Positions 26,793 to 36,314 of a stretch of 64,000 nucleotides of DNA are shown here, one piece after another. Source of the DNA: an uncultured Aquimarina sp. (GTDB lineage: Bacteria; Bacteroidota; Bacteroidia; Flavobacteriales; Flavobacteriaceae); assembly GCA_947500845.1 (NCBI GenBank), contig CANMTP010000001.1, positions 496,001 to 560,000 of the forward strand, written 5' to 3'. The notes beneath the pieces are model-generated. The model searched no databases and was not told the DNA's origin. It saw only the letters and a program-made list of their open reading frames with translations. A program made the position numbers and the translations under genes. The first letter of the stretch is position 1. Each line of letters starts with the position of its first letter.

Positions 26793-27950
26793 ATGAACAT
26801 TACTACGCTAAAAAATTGGTTCGTCAACTATAAAGAATCATCCTTATCTGGACGTTATGTTCATGGAGATCATATTGCTCCTCTACTTGATTTGCTATCT
26901 GCGAAACTTGAAATAGATCAAATCGGAGTCTCAGAAAATAATGCTCCTCTTCATCTCATAAAAATTGGTACTGGTCCAAAGAAGCTTTTATTCTGGTCAC
27001 AGATGCATGGTAACGAAAGCACAACTACAAAAGCCATCTTCGACCTTTTAAATCTACTTACCGACTCTGAAAATGAAATTGTAGATATAATTTTTAAAGA
27101 ATGTACTTTATTTATAGTCCCGATTCTTAGCCCAGATGGAGCTAAAGCATATACCAGGCTTAATCATAATGAGGTTGATCTTAATCGAGATGCTCAAGAG
27201 CTCACGCAAAAGGAAAGTAAGGTACTTCATCGTCTTATCAAAAAGGTAAAGCCTGATTTTGCATTTAATCTACATGGACAACGAACTATTTTTAGTGCAG
27301 GAGAAACGAATAAAAGTGCTACAGTATCTTTTCTGTCTCCTGCCGGTAATGAAGAACGTAGTGTGACCGCCAGCCGTAAGAAGGCGATGGAAGTTATTGC
27401 TAATATGAATTTGGTACTTCAACAATGTATTCCAGGGCAAGTGGGGCGTTATGATGATGGATTTAATATTAATTGCATAGGTGATACTTTAGAGTACAAT
27501 AGAATTCCAACAATTTTGTTTGAAGCCGGTCATTATGCTAATGATTATGACCGTGAAATTACAAGAGAGTATATTTTTTATTCGTTAATTACAGCAATTC
27601 ATTATATCGCTAAGAATAAAATTACCGGACAAGGGTATGAAGATTATTTTCTAATTCCGGAAAACGGAAAATGCTTTTATGATGTAATTATAAGAGATGT
27701 AGTTTTGGATGGAAAAAATGTCGATATAGCCGTGCAGTATACTGAAGAATTGATTGAAAATTATGTGAAATTCGTACCTAAAATTGTTAAAATTGAAGAT
27801 TTGCGAAAATTTTATGGACATAGAGAAATTATCGGTAAAAAAAGGACGATACGTAACGAAATCGTTACAGTAGAGATAGTTCCAGAGATTGAGTTGTTAA
27901 AATTCTACCTTGATTCTGAATTATTCTCAATAGAATTGACAAAAAGATAA
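26793..27950 (+). CDS. M14 family zinc carboxypeptidase
   Basis: 385 residues, no signal peptide, so cytoplasmic. The zinc ligands are in WSQMHGNESTTTKAIFDLL (His and Glu) and FNLHGQRTIFS (third ligand). DGAKAYTRLNHNEVDLNRDA carries the substrate-carboxylate Asn-Arg pair, and FEAGHYANDYDREITREY supplies the catalytic Glu region. This is the M14 peptidase/succinylglutamate-desuccinylase-like fold. It is divergent from the XRE regulator, with five of the eight operator-like sites on its side, and so is the likely regulated target. A weak TAGCTTTA element is at 26772-26779. The Lrp gene follows with its own promoter. Confidence 0.87.
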   Translation: MNITTLKNWFVNYKESSLSGRYVHGDHIAPLLDLLSAKLEIDQIGVSENNAPLHLIKIGTGPKKLLFWSQMHGNESTTTKAIFDLLNLLTDSENEIVDIIFKECTLFIVPILSPDGAKAYTRLNHNEVDLNRDAQELTQKESKVLHRLIKKVKPDFAFNLHGQRTIFSAGETNKSATVSFLSPAGNEERSVTASRKKAMEVIANMNLVLQQCIPGQVGRYDDGFNINCIGDTLEYNRIPTILFEAGHYANDYDREITREYIFYSLITAIHYIAKNKITGQGYEDYFLIPENGKCFYDVIIRDVVLDGKNVDIAVQYTEELIENYVKFVPKIVKIEDLRKFYGHREIIGKKRTIRNEIVTVEIVPEIELLKFYLDSELFSIELTKR

Positions 27951-27981
27951 AATAAAATGTGTGAATGCTTTATTTTTCTGT

Positions 27982-27989
27982 TATTTTTG
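27982..27989 (+). promoter_or_regulatory. -7 promoter element of the Lrp/AsnC gene
   Basis: TATTTTTG matches TAnnTTTG and stands 37 bases before the start codon at 28027. It shows that the reading frame upstream of that ATG, open back to 27961, is mostly not transcribed from this promoter. Confidence 0.5.
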
Positions 27990-28026
27990 CAATGTAAATA
28001 ATCGGGAAAAAATAATACGAATTACT

Positions 28027-28506
28027 ATGGCAAAGTTTAAATTAGACGAAGTTGATCACCAAATATTGGATATGTTGATTGAAAATACTCGTACGCCTTT
28101 TACGGATATTGCAAAAAAACTATTGATTTCTGCCGGTACCGTGCACGTACGTGTTAAAAAAATGGAAGAGGCAGGAATTATCGAAGGATCCTCTTTAACC
28201 TTGGATTACAAGAAACTTGGATATTCATTTATTGCGTATGTAGGTATATATCTACAAAACACTTCGCAAACTAAATTTGTTTTACAAAGAATTAATGAAA
28301 TACCATACGTGACCGTAGCGCATATTACTACCGGAAAATTTAATATTTTCTGTAAAGTGAGAGCAAAAGATACAAATCACGCAAAAGAAATTATTTTCAA
28401 ATTAGACGATATTGATGGTGTTTATCGCACCGAGACCATGATTTCTTTAGAAGAGAGTATAAACGATAAGAAACGTTTAATGCATTCAATTTTTCAGGAA
28501 TTGTAA
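28027..28506 (+). CDS. Lrp/AsnC family transcriptional regulator
   Basis: 159 residues from the ATG at 28027 (MAKFKLDEVDHQILDMLIEN). The winged HTH is at residues 6-60 (FTDIAKKLLISAGTVHVRVK). The RAM ligand-binding/oligomerisation domain follows (SFIAYVGIYLQNTSQTKFVL, AHITTGKFNIFCKVRAKDTN, ending LMHSIFQEL). Proteins of this type sense amino acids and act as octameric repressors or activators. The target is unknown. A strong terminator follows, so it is a single-gene unit. Confidence 0.92.
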   Translation: MAKFKLDEVDHQILDMLIENTRTPFTDIAKKLLISAGTVHVRVKKMEEAGIIEGSSLTLDYKKLGYSFIAYVGIYLQNTSQTKFVLQRINEIPYVTVAHITTGKFNIFCKVRAKDTNHAKEIIFKLDDIDGVYRTETMISLEESINDKKRLMHSIFQEL

Positions 28507-28533
28507 AGGGTATTCCATAAAATATTTAATGAG

Positions 28534-28565
28534 CCCTTTAGGAAATGTTCTTAAAGGGTTTTTTT
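28534..28565 (+). terminator. Intrinsic terminator after the Lrp/AsnC gene
   Basis: CCCTTTA at 28534-28540 pairs with TAAAGGG at 28552-28558 and is followed by a seven-T run (28559-28565). It stands 27 bases past the stop codon. Confidence 0.8.
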
Positions 28566-28628
28566 ATATAAAAAATACCTGTGTCATTGATTATAAATTA
28601 ACCATAAACCACAATTACCACCACACAA

Positions 28629-31217
28629 ATGGCTAGAAAACCGAAAATCGAACGTTTTAATGAGAACGTTCTGGCAAAATATCAAATATACAACAGTGTA
28701 CTTATAACTTTACCTTTTGATACGGTGACCAATACCGGGGTATTATTACCACTCTTCAAAGAAGTATGCGAAAAAGGGTATGAACAGCATAAAAACCCAA
28801 CAGAGATTGTAGAGGGCTTCTTCTCTTTATACCAGGATAATCCATCTCAAAAAGAACGTCATGATCTCCTATTCCGATTCATTCAGTATATAGAGCGACA
28901 AGTCGTATTATTTGATGCAATTGAAGATGCTGCTTTCCCTATTGTAAATAATATGGATGGTAGAGGTACCTTAAGAAGCATAAAAGAAGAGGCTCAGGCA
29001 AAAGGTCAATTGGGTGAGCTCAAGGAGTATCTAAGGCGTTTTAAGATTAGGCCTACTTTAACAGCGCATCCAACCCAGTTTTATCCTGGCACTGTGTTGG
29101 GAATCATTCATGATCTTGATGACGCCATACGACGCAATGCTTTATCAGAGATAAAAAAATTACTAGCTCAGTTGGGTAAAACCGCTTTTTTTAAGAAAGA
29201 AAAACCAACTCCGTTTGATGAAGCGGTAAGTTTGATTTGGTATTTGGAGAATGTATTTTACCACTCTGCAAGCAAGATTTATAATTACGTTCAACAAAAT
29301 ATATTCGGGGGTGAAGATCTGGATAATGACCTTATCAATTTAGGATTTTGGCCGGGAGGTGACCGAGATGGTAACCCGTTTGTGACTACTGAAACCACTT
29401 TGAAAGTGGCGAAGAGATTGCGTAAAACAATATTGATGAACTATTATCGTGATATTCGTGATCTAAAAAGAAGAATTACTTTCGGAAATCTTCAGGATAA
29501 AATAGGGGTATTAGAAGCTGCATTGTATGACAACTTTTATTATGCCAAGACGGCAGAGCCCTTATCTGTAGAAAGCCTGATGAAAGGCTTGTTAGAGATT
29601 CGAGAAGAATTAATAGCAGAACATCAATCTCTCTTTCTTGAGGAACTTCAGGATCTGATTAATAAAGCTAAGATTTTTGGCTTTCATTTTGCAACACTCG
29701 ATATCCGTCAAGATTCAAGAATACACCATAAAGTATTAACCGATGTCGTTAAAAAAACGACAGCACTGGGATTGAATATTTTTCCAAAAGATTATGAAAC
29801 GCTTTCGGAACATGGACAAATTAAAGTGCTGTCTACTGTAGCTGGAAAGCTTGATCCATCAATCTTTGAAGAAGAAGATATTACACGGGCGACTTTAGAA
29901 TCTGTGTATGCTATAAAAACTATTCAAGAAAAAAATGGTGAGCGTGCCGCTCATAGATATATCATTAGCAATAACGGGAGTGAGCTCAATGTGATGGAAA
30001 CATTTGCTTTAATAAGACTCTGTGATTGGGAGCAACCTGCCGTAGATGTAATTCCGTTATTCGAAACTGTTCCAGATTTACGGGTTTCTCATGTAGTAAT
30101 GGAGTCATTATATAGTAATCCGGTGTATATGGAACATTTAAAACGCCGTGGAATGAAACAAACGATTATGCTTGGTTTCTCTGATGGTACAAAAGACGGA
30201 GGATATTTAATGGCGAATTGGGGAATCTTCAAAGCCAAAGAAGCATTAACTGAAATTTCAAGAAAATATGATGTAAAAGTTGTGTTCTTTGATGGTAGAG
30301 GTGGGCCACCTGCAAGGGGTGGAGGAAATACTAATCAGTTCTATGCTTCATTAGGGCCAACAGTAGAAGATGAAGAAATACAGATAACTGTGCAGGGGCA
30401 AACTATTAGTTCTAATTTTGGTACGCTGGATTCTTGCCAATATAATCTCGAGCAATTACTAGGTGCCGGAGTAGAGAATGAATTGACCAATAATGAAAGT
30501 AATCTTTTTTCTGTTGAGAACAAGAACACCATGCAGGAGCTTGCTGATATTAGCTATCAAACGTATGTCGATTTTAAGAATCATCCTAAATTCCTTCCGT
30601 ATTTAGAGAATATGAGTACCTTGAAATACTATGGTAAAGCAAATATTGGTAGTCGCCCTTCAAAGCGTAGTAAAAGTGCTACTTTGGATTTTGGAGATTT
30701 AAGAGCCATACCATTCGTAGGTAGCTGGAGTCAATTAAAACAGAATGTACCGGGTTTTTATGGAGTAGGAACCGCTTTAAAAAACTTTGAAGACCGTGGA
30801 GACTTTGATAAAGTTATAAGATTGTACAAAGACTCTGCTTTTTTTAAAGCATTGATCGGTAATAGTATGATGAGTCTTACCAAATCATTTTTTGAGCTTA
30901 CCTCATATATGAAAGAAGACAAAGAATACGGAGCCTTTTGGGATATTATTCACGATGAATATTTACTTACTAAACGGTTATTATTTAAATTGACAGGCTA
31001 TTCAGAATTAATGCAAAACGAACCGGCAGGAAAGGCTTCTATTGCTATTAGAGAGAATATTGTTTTACCACTATTGACTATACAGCAATATGCCCTCAAG
31101 AAAATTCAGGAAATTCAAAGATCTGATACTATAGATGCCAAAGATTTGGATGTTTATGAGAAAATGGTGACCCGCTCATTGTTTGGCAATATAAATGCAA
31201 GTCGTAATTCTGCGTAA
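28629..31217 (+). CDS. ppc: Phosphoenolpyruvate carboxylase
   Basis: 862 residues. The catalytic histidine region is PTLTAHPTQFYPG (near residue 146). Other signatures are FWPGGDRDGNPFVTTE, GFSDGTKDGGYLMANWGIFK and the glycine loop FDGRGGPPARGGGNTNQFYA. The C-terminus ends in RSLFGNINASRNSA, close to the usual NTG end in character. The enzyme carboxylates PEP to oxaloacetate to refill the TCA cycle. It has its own terminator at 31252-31286, and the DinB gene begins just past it. Confidence 0.95.
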   Translation: MARKPKIERFNENVLAKYQIYNSVLITLPFDTVTNTGVLLPLFKEVCEKGYEQHKNPTEIVEGFFSLYQDNPSQKERHDLLFRFIQYIERQVVLFDAIEDAAFPIVNNMDGRGTLRSIKEEAQAKGQLGELKEYLRRFKIRPTLTAHPTQFYPGTVLGIIHDLDDAIRRNALSEIKKLLAQLGKTAFFKKEKPTPFDEAVSLIWYLENVFYHSASKIYNYVQQNIFGGEDLDNDLINLGFWPGGDRDGNPFVTTETTLKVAKRLRKTILMNYYRDIRDLKRRITFGNLQDKIGVLEAALYDNFYYAKTAEPLSVESLMKGLLEIREELIAEHQSLFLEELQDLINKAKIFGFHFATLDIRQDSRIHHKVLTDVVKKTTALGLNIFPKDYETLSEHGQIKVLSTVAGKLDPSIFEEEDITRATLESVYAIKTIQEKNGERAAHRYIISNNGSELNVMETFALIRLCDWEQPAVDVIPLFETVPDLRVSHVVMESLYSNPVYMEHLKRRGMKQTIMLGFSDGTKDGGYLMANWGIFKAKEALTEISRKYDVKVVFFDGRGGPPARGGGNTNQFYASLGPTVEDEEIQITVQGQTISSNFGTLDSCQYNLEQLLGAGVENELTNNESNLFSVENKNTMQELADISYQTYVDFKNHPKFLPYLENMSTLKYYGKANIGSRPSKRSKSATLDFGDLRAIPFVGSWSQLKQNVPGFYGVGTALKNFEDRGDFDKVIRLYKDSAFFKALIGNSMMSLTKSFFELTSYMKEDKEYGAFWDIIHDEYLLTKRLLFKLTGYSELMQNEPAGKASIAIRENIVLPLLTIQQYALKKIQEIQRSDTIDAKDLDVYEKMVTRSLFGNINASRNSA

Positions 31218-31251
31218 TACTGATAAAGAACTGTTAAGAGCATTTGCTAAG

Positions 31252-31286
31252 GAGGTAGGAATTACTAAATTCCTATCTCGTTTTTT
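31252..31286 (+). terminator. Intrinsic terminator after ppc
   Basis: GAGGTAGGAATT at 31252-31263 pairs with AATTCCTATCTC at 31268-31279 (one G-T pair) around a 4-base loop. Six T follow at 31281-31286. It lies 34 bases past the ppc stop. Confidence 0.85.
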
Positions 31287-31297
31287 AATAATCATAT

Positions 31298-31810
31298 ATG
31301 TTGGCTCAAGTAAAAGAAGAGGAGTTTAATCCTTATTATCGTACGTACATTTCAAAAGCAGAATATCCTGATATCGTTGAAGGATTACAAAAGAGTAAGA
31401 AAGAATTTATCGATTTTATGAATTCACTTCAAAGAGAAAAATTGACCTATACTTATGCTGAAGAAAAATGGACAATCGCTGAAGTATTACAGCATTTGAT
31501 TGATACCGAACGAATCTTTGCTTACAGAGCATTGCGATTTGCACGAAATGATAAAACTCCGTTAATGGGGTTTGATCAGGATGCATATGTACCAAATTCT
31601 AATGCCAATGATTACAGCATTACAGAAATTACTGAAGATTTTGAAGCGGTAAGAAATAGTTCGATTACTTTGTTCAAAGGTTTTGATGATGAGATGTTAT
31701 TAAAGGCAGGAGAAGCTAGTGGAAGTCCTATGAGTGTAAGAGCAGTAGGCTACATATTGGCGGGTCATCAAAAACACCATTTAGAAGTTATAAAAGAGCG
31801 TTATTTGTAA
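31298..31810 (+). CDS. DinB family protein
   Basis: 170 residues, a four-helix DinB/YfiT-like bundle. The probable metal-binding histidines are in EVLQHLIDTERIFAYRALRF and in AGHQKHHLEVIKERYL. Members include bacillithiol or glutathione transferases and many proteins of unknown function. The start at 31298 lies 11 bases past the ppc terminator, so transcription must come from inside it or from leakage through it. The family call is firm, the substrate unknown. Confidence 0.88.
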   Translation: MLAQVKEEEFNPYYRTYISKAEYPDIVEGLQKSKKEFIDFMNSLQREKLTYTYAEEKWTIAEVLQHLIDTERIFAYRALRFARNDKTPLMGFDQDAYVPNSNANDYSITEITEDFEAVRNSSITLFKGFDDEMLLKAGEASGSPMSVRAVGYILAGHQKHHLEVIKERYL

Positions 31811-31862
31811 ATTTTCAAAGGAATTCTAAATATTAAGGATAGACAAAACTAATTATTTTAAA

Positions 31863-32216
31863 GTGATATTTAGAAAAAAATCAATTGAAGTTACTTGCAG
31901 CCTATGTGCAAATACTTGTGCTACAATAACATTATCAGAAAGAAAACCATACTCTCTTTTTATTGAAGGCTTTTTGGGTAACGCAACATTTAGGGTTGAT
32001 AGGCTTATCCGTAATCATCTAATAAAATATTATCAGAGTAAAGACTTTCATAAAATTCAAGAAATCGATAACGAGTATGCTCCCTTTTATTGTAAAGAAT
32101 GTAAAATGTGTTATTGCATAGCGCATTGGAAATATTGGACCGTATATGACGATGGTTTCTACGATGCGACAAGAGGTGTTTGCCCAAATGGGCATGAAAA
32201 AACTTTAGATGATTAA
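31863..32216 (+). CDS. Cysteine-rich protein, probable zinc binder
   Basis: 117 residues with three Cys clusters: CSLCANTC near residue 12, CKECKMCYC near residue 77, and CPNGHE near the C-terminus. The spacing suggests a zinc-ribbon or treble-clef fold with one His ligand. No signal peptide, so cytoplasmic. The family is not one I can name. It is followed immediately by an NTF2-like gene and may be co-translated with it. Confidence 0.7.
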   Translation: MIFRKKSIEVTCSLCANTCATITLSERKPYSLFIEGFLGNATFRVDRLIRNHLIKYYQSKDFHKIQEIDNEYAPFYCKECKMCYCIAHWKYWTVYDDGFYDATRGVCPNGHEKTLDD

Positions 32217-32223
32217 CAGCAAT

Positions 32224-32598
32224 ATGAGTGTAAAAGAGATCGTTCAAAAATGTCTTTTTTATCTTGAAAAAGGAGAGGTAAATAAAGTAATTGATCTATT
32301 TACCAAAGACGGAATAGTAGAATCTCCGTTATATGGGACACAACCAGCTAGAATTTTTTATAAGGCTTTGGCCGAAGATACCAATAGTTCTAAATTGAAA
32401 TTTGGCGGTTTGTTTTTTGAAGACAACACAAATCGTGTTTCGTTACTTTTTGATTATGATTGGGAGCTCAAGGATGGTGGTCGCGTTGTATTTAAAGTAG
32501 TGGACATTATAGAGTTTAATACCAATCATAAAATTAAGAAACTCACTATTATTTATGATACAGTTCACAGCAGAGACGCTTTAGAAAGGCTTAAATAA
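32224..32598 (+). CDS. NTF2-like (SnoaL-type) protein
   Basis: 124 residues from the ATG at 32224 (MSVKEIVQKCLFYLEKGEVN). An in-frame ATG at 32209 overlaps the upstream stop by 8 bases and could be used through coupling. The pattern of an N-terminal helix pair, then a curved sheet (FGGLFFEDNTNRVSLLFDYD, then ELKDGGRVVFKVVDIIEFN) fits the NTF2 cone fold. Function is unknown. Its last 8 bases overlap the end of the convergent hydrolase gene. Confidence 0.75.
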   Translation: MSVKEIVQKCLFYLEKGEVNKVIDLFTKDGIVESPLYGTQPARIFYKALAEDTNSSKLKFGGLFFEDNTNRVSLLFDYDWELKDGGRVVFKVVDIIEFNTNHKIKKLTIIYDTVHSRDALERLK

Positions 32599-33229
32599 TA
32601 TGAGTTAAAGTTTTTATATTTAATTCATGGCCTCCTGGATGTGTTCTAAATTCAATCTGAGGTAGTATCTTTAGAACTCGTTGTTTTTCAGCTTCAACTT
32701 TTTCTATTTCAAAAAAAGGATCCATTTCACCCACAATGTGTATGATTTTTATATTTTTAGGTAAGAAATCGAAGTCTTCTTTATGTAATTCTTTTGGAAA
32801 ACCTCCAGATATCATAACAAAAGCATTGCAACTAATTTTGCGACTGGCTATCCATCGGCTTGCAATACTGACTCCTTGAGAATATCCTAAAACAATGAAG
32901 TTTAAATCTTTGGAGATGCTTTCTGATGCTATAATGGCATCTACATATCGTAATACGTTTTTGGTCTCAGCTTGAGTATTTTCCTTGGTTAACCAGCTAG
33001 AGCCAACTTTTCTATAGTCATTTCCTTTGTAATATTTTGAAGGAGCTTGTGGAGCGATAAAATAATTATCTTCTTTGTTTAAGCTATCAAACAATCTAAC
33101 AAAATAACGGCTTAAATATCCTATTCCATGAAAAACCAACCAAACATTTTTTGTTTTTGTTGTTAGTGTATTTAGAGTAGAGTAGGTATTAGTAGTTTGG
33201 TAAGAGATTTCTTTTTCTTTAATATTCAT
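32591..33229 (-). CDS. Alpha/beta hydrolase (carboxylesterase/phospholipase-like)
   Basis: 212 residues. Oxyanion region VWLVFHGIGYLSRYFV, nucleophile elbow VLGYSQGVSIASRW, acid in HIVGEMDPFF and histidine in THPGGHELNI form a complete triad. It fits the short carboxylesterase/phospholipase family rather than the lid-bearing lipases. There is no signal peptide, so it is cytoplasmic. It follows another hydrolase on the same strand after 44 bases. The substrate is unknown. Confidence 0.85.
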   Translation of the reverse strand: MNIKEKEISYQTTNTYSTLNTLTTKTKNVWLVFHGIGYLSRYFVRLFDSLNKEDNYFIAPQAPSKYYKGNDYRKVGSSWLTKENTQAETKNVLRYVDAIIASESISKDLNFIVLGYSQGVSIASRWIASRKISCNAFVMISGGFPKELHKEDFDFLPKNIKIIHIVGEMDPFFEIEKVEAEKQRVLKILPQIEFRTHPGGHELNIKTLTHII

Positions 33230-33273
33230 GAAGTGAGCAATAAAAACTAATAATTCTGTTCTGATAGCTAAGT

Positions 33274-34125
33274 TTAATTAAGTTCAAACCATTCAGAGAC
33301 AATTGGCCACAAGATATCTTGATTTTTCTTTCTAAAAAAATCAAAATGACCAATTTCTTTTAAATTATAATCTCTAGGTTTTAAATGCTTTCTGGTCACC
33401 AGAGCATTACTATATACACGTTTTCCTAGGATATCTACTGATTTCTTTGGTGCAAAAAGATCATCTTCTATACTTACCAGAAGCATAGGCTCTTTTATGT
33501 TTTCATAAAAAGTGGTGTTGCTTTCTTTTGTGAAACTTAACATCGAATCGGGATGGAGTAAAAATTTCGCCCAGTCCTTTGCAACTTTGGTGGTTAATGG
33601 TTTGCCTAAACCAAACCACCCAGAAGGATAATATCCTAATATAAATGTAGTTAAAGGTACGAATATTCCAAAATTGATGAGTATTAGTAGTTGCATTTTC
33701 AGTTTGAAATGTTTATAATATCCAAATTGGGAAGCGATAGTAAGATATTTGTCATAGTATTGATAGACGTCACTAAAGCCTAAACTGTTGCCTCCGTAGC
33801 TATGGCCAATTGCATATTGTTGGTTATTGGGAAACTCTTCTTTTGCATATCTAGAAACTTCTTTAAAATCTCCTGCCCAGGAAAAATAACCATGATCTTT
33901 CAAGGACTGAATACTTTGTGACATAGAACTGCCAATACCGCGATAGTCAAAAGTGAATACATTACAACCTTTTTGGGCTAAGTGTTCTGCCAGGTGGAAA
34001 TAAAATTTTTGTGGTACCGCAACGGCTGGAGCAAAAACGATCGTCTTATTATTAGGGGATTTTGGTGTGAATTTGTGAACAGAGATGGGGAATCCATCAA
34101 AAGAGTGAATAGTGTATGATTCCAT
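33274..34125 (-). CDS. Serine aminopeptidase-like alpha/beta hydrolase
   Basis: 283 residues. The start HSFDGFPISVHKFTPK and NVFTFDYRGIGSS match the hydrolase_4/serine aminopeptidase S33-like group. The elbow is AIGHSYGGNSLGFSD, the acid is in VSIEDDLFAPKK, and His is in EIGHFDFFRKKN. It lies 7 bases behind the TetR regulator gene on the same strand, so the two form an operon and this hydrolase is the likely regulated function. Its substrate is not known. Confidence 0.85.
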   Translation of the reverse strand: MESYTIHSFDGFPISVHKFTPKSPNNKTIVFAPAVAVPQKFYFHLAEHLAQKGCNVFTFDYRGIGSSMSQSIQSLKDHGYFSWAGDFKEVSRYAKEEFPNNQQYAIGHSYGGNSLGFSDVYQYYDKYLTIASQFGYYKHFKLKMQLLILINFGIFVPLTTFILGYYPSGWFGLGKPLTTKVAKDWAKFLLHPDSMLSFTKESNTTFYENIKEPMLLVSIEDDLFAPKKSVDILGKRVYSNALVTRKHLKPRDYNLKEIGHFDFFRKKNQDILWPIVSEWFELN

Positions 34126-34132
34126 AGGTATA

Positions 34133-34693
34133 TTATTTTAAAATTATTTTTTCCATCCTGGAAACGGCATTTTTTATATATTTTTGATCATTATAAACTT
34201 GCGCCAATAAAATACCTCCTTCTATATCCTGTACTATCTGTTCTGCAAGTTCCAGTGATTTTTTAGAAGAGTAATTAGGTGCTAACAATCGTTGTAACCC
34301 TATAATGAAATCTGAAAAAAATAACTGTATTTCTTTCTTGTAAATAGGGTTAAGATGAATGGTTTCCAGTGCTGTATTAGCCATGATACAACCTCCATCT
34401 GAAACCTGGAATATTTTTTTCATGAGTTGCTTCATTTTTATTATCTTCTCTTGTAAGGATAAGGAGGTACTATCAATGATTTTAAAAAGGTTGTAATTGA
34501 AGTAACTATAAACAGTTGAAAGCACCTCCTTGATTAATTCTTCTTTATTATTGAAATAGTAATAAAAATGAGATTTTTGAATACCACATGCTTTTGCCAA
34601 TTCGCTCATGCTACTATTTTGAACGCCACGAAGCCGTAGTATCGGAATTATTTTATGCAATACTTCTTCTTTTGATGTTTTTATTTTTGGCAT
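34133..34693 (-). CDS. TetR-family transcriptional regulator
   Basis: 186 residues. N-terminal HTH: IIPILRLRGVQNSSMSELAK, then ACGIQKSHFYYYFNNKEELI. The C-terminal ligand-binding helices carry a conserved-looking SDGGCIMANTALE segment (TetR_C-like). It is divergent from the thioesterase-menF cluster and operonic with a hydrolase. An imperfect palindrome centred on GAACGTTC (34702-34709), just upstream of its start, is a candidate operator that could govern both directions. Confidence 0.9.
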   Translation of the reverse strand: MPKIKTSKEEVLHKIIPILRLRGVQNSSMSELAKACGIQKSHFYYYFNNKEELIKEVLSTVYSYFNYNLFKIIDSTSLSLQEKIIKMKQLMKKIFQVSDGGCIMANTALETIHLNPIYKKEIQLFFSDFIIGLQRLLAPNYSSKKSLELAEQIVQDIEGGILLAQVYNDQKYIKNAVSRMEKIILK

Positions 34694-34697
34694 ATTT

Positions 34698-34713
34698 TAT
34701 TGAACGTTCGTTA
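34698..34713. promoter_or_regulatory. Candidate TetR operator
   Basis: TATTGAACGTTCGTTA is an imperfect palindrome with the perfect core GAACGTTC at 34702-34709. It lies 5 bases upstream of the TetR start and 71 bases upstream of the divergent thioesterase gene. Confidence 0.5.
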
Positions 34714-34783
34714 AAATAATGATTAAATATAGTTATAATATTTAAACGCCATTGTTTATTTTTACTTAAAATTTAAAAATTCC

Positions 34784-35209
34784 ATGAGTTTATCAGAAAA
34801 AGAATTGCTTAAGAGATGTGATGAAATGTGTAAAAATACATTAATGGAGACCCTTGAAATCTCTTTTTGCGAGGTAGGGAAGGATTATTTAGTTGCAAAA
34901 ATGCCTGTGAACCCAAGAGTGCATCAACCCGATGGAGTGTTACATGGTGGAGCCATGGTGGCATTGGCAGAAAGTGTGGGTAGTGCAGCTTCGCACATGT
35001 TTCTCGATGCAAATGAATTTTATATCAGGGGTATAGAAATCTCTGCAAATCATGTGAAAAGTATTCGGGAAGGACATGTTTTTGCTAGGGCAGAAGTTGT
35101 TCACCAGGGAAGAGCAACACAACTATGGGATATAAAAATTCGTGATGAAGAAAATAACCTGATTTCTATAGTGAAGTTAACCACCATAGCACTTCCAAAA
35201 GCCAAATAG
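34784..35209 (+). CDS. Hotdog-fold thioesterase, candidate DHNA-CoA thioesterase
   Basis: 141 residues, PaaI/YbgC-like hotdog with the conserved HQPDGVLHGGAMVALAESVG (HGG loop and catalytic Glu) and a second strand block GIEISANHVKSIREGHVFAR. It ends one base before the menF start, so it is the first gene of the menaquinone operon. In other bacteria a hotdog thioesterase (MenI) hydrolyses 1,4-dihydroxy-2-naphthoyl-CoA. The position supports that role, but PaaI family members act on several acyl-CoA substrates. Confidence 0.85.
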   Translation: MSLSEKELLKRCDEMCKNTLMETLEISFCEVGKDYLVAKMPVNPRVHQPDGVLHGGAMVALAESVGSAASHMFLDANEFYIRGIEISANHVKSIREGHVFARAEVVHQGRATQLWDIKIRDEENNLISIVKLTTIALPKAK

Positions 35210-35210
35210 T

Positions 35211-36299
35211 ATGAGCATATCTGATGTTTATGCTAAAATTAAAGAGCAATTAGATGAGCAATTACCATTTGTGGTATACAGGAAGTCAGATTCTTTAGAG
35301 TTAAATGTTTTTCTTCAAGAGAATGACAATAAATATATGGTAGAGGATTATGATATTTCAGGATTTGTTTTTGCACCATTTGATAGTGATGAACCTATAC
35401 TTCTTATTCCCTCTGAACATAGTAAGAAACTAACGGCTAGTCTTTCAGATGAACTTGAATCAAATGATAAAAATTCAAGTCATAAGCACAGAACTTCTTC
35501 AGAAAATTTAAAAGATAAAGAAACTCACAAACGACTTATAGAAGAAGGGATTCAGGCTATTGCATCCGGGAATTTTAAAAAAGTAGTGTTGTCTCGCAAA
35601 GAAGAAACCTCTCAATTTGAATTTCTTAACCCTTTACTATTGTTTCAAAGATTACTTCATAATTATCCAACAGCTTTTGTGTATTATTGGTATCATCCTA
35701 AAGTAGGAGTATGGTTAGGTGCCACTCCAGAGACATTACTGCATAGTAAGAATAATGAAATTTTAACAATGTCTCTTGCAGGGACTCAGCCATACCAAGA
35801 AGATACACCAGTAACCTGGGGAAGCAAAGAAATAGACGAACAAGGAATAGTTACTCAATATATTTTGAAGAAACTAGATCCAGTGCTAAGTAGCATTACT
35901 GCTTCAAAAGCGTACACATATCGCGCAGGTTCTTTATTACACTTACGAACAGATATAAAGGGAACACTTAATTCTGAAGTACAAAGTGTAGAAGATATAA
36001 TTAAAATATTACACCCTACACCTGCTGTTTGTGGTTTGCCTAAAGAAGAAACACAATCATTTATAAGGCAATATGAAGGATATGATCGAAAGTTCTATAC
36101 AGGCTTTCTTGGTGAATTAAATATGAGTAATGGTGCAGAAATAGAATCAAACCTGTTTGTCAATCTTCGTTGTATGGAAGTGAAAGGAAATACAGCAATT
36201 CTTTATGTGGGTGGCGGTATCACAAAAGACTCAATACCAGAGAAAGAATGGGAAGAGACGGTAAAAAAGACAGAAACAATGCGAAAGGTATTGTTTTAA
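35211..36299 (+). CDS. menF: Isochorismate synthase
   Basis: 362 residues, chorismate-binding family. Key motifs: KVVLSRKEE, WLGATPETLL, LAGTQPYQEDTPVTW, HPTPAVCGLPKEET, FYTGFLGELN and YVGGGITKDSIPEKEWEET. It converts chorismate to isochorismate, the first step of menaquinone synthesis. The adjacent menD favours a menaquinone role over siderophore synthesis. The protein is shorter than E. coli MenF (431), with the N-terminal domain reduced, which is common in Bacteroidetes. Confidence 0.93.
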   Translation: MSISDVYAKIKEQLDEQLPFVVYRKSDSLELNVFLQENDNKYMVEDYDISGFVFAPFDSDEPILLIPSEHSKKLTASLSDELESNDKNSSHKHRTSSENLKDKETHKRLIEEGIQAIASGNFKKVVLSRKEETSQFEFLNPLLLFQRLLHNYPTAFVYYWYHPKVGVWLGATPETLLHSKNNEILTMSLAGTQPYQEDTPVTWGSKEIDEQGIVTQYILKKLDPVLSSITASKAYTYRAGSLLHLRTDIKGTLNSEVQSVEDIIKILHPTPAVCGLPKEETQSFIRQYEGYDRKFYTGFLGELNMSNGAEIESNLFVNLRCMEVKGNTAILYVGGGITKDSIPEKEWEETVKKTETMRKVLF

Positions 36300-36314
36300 A
36301 ATACTTTTAAAACA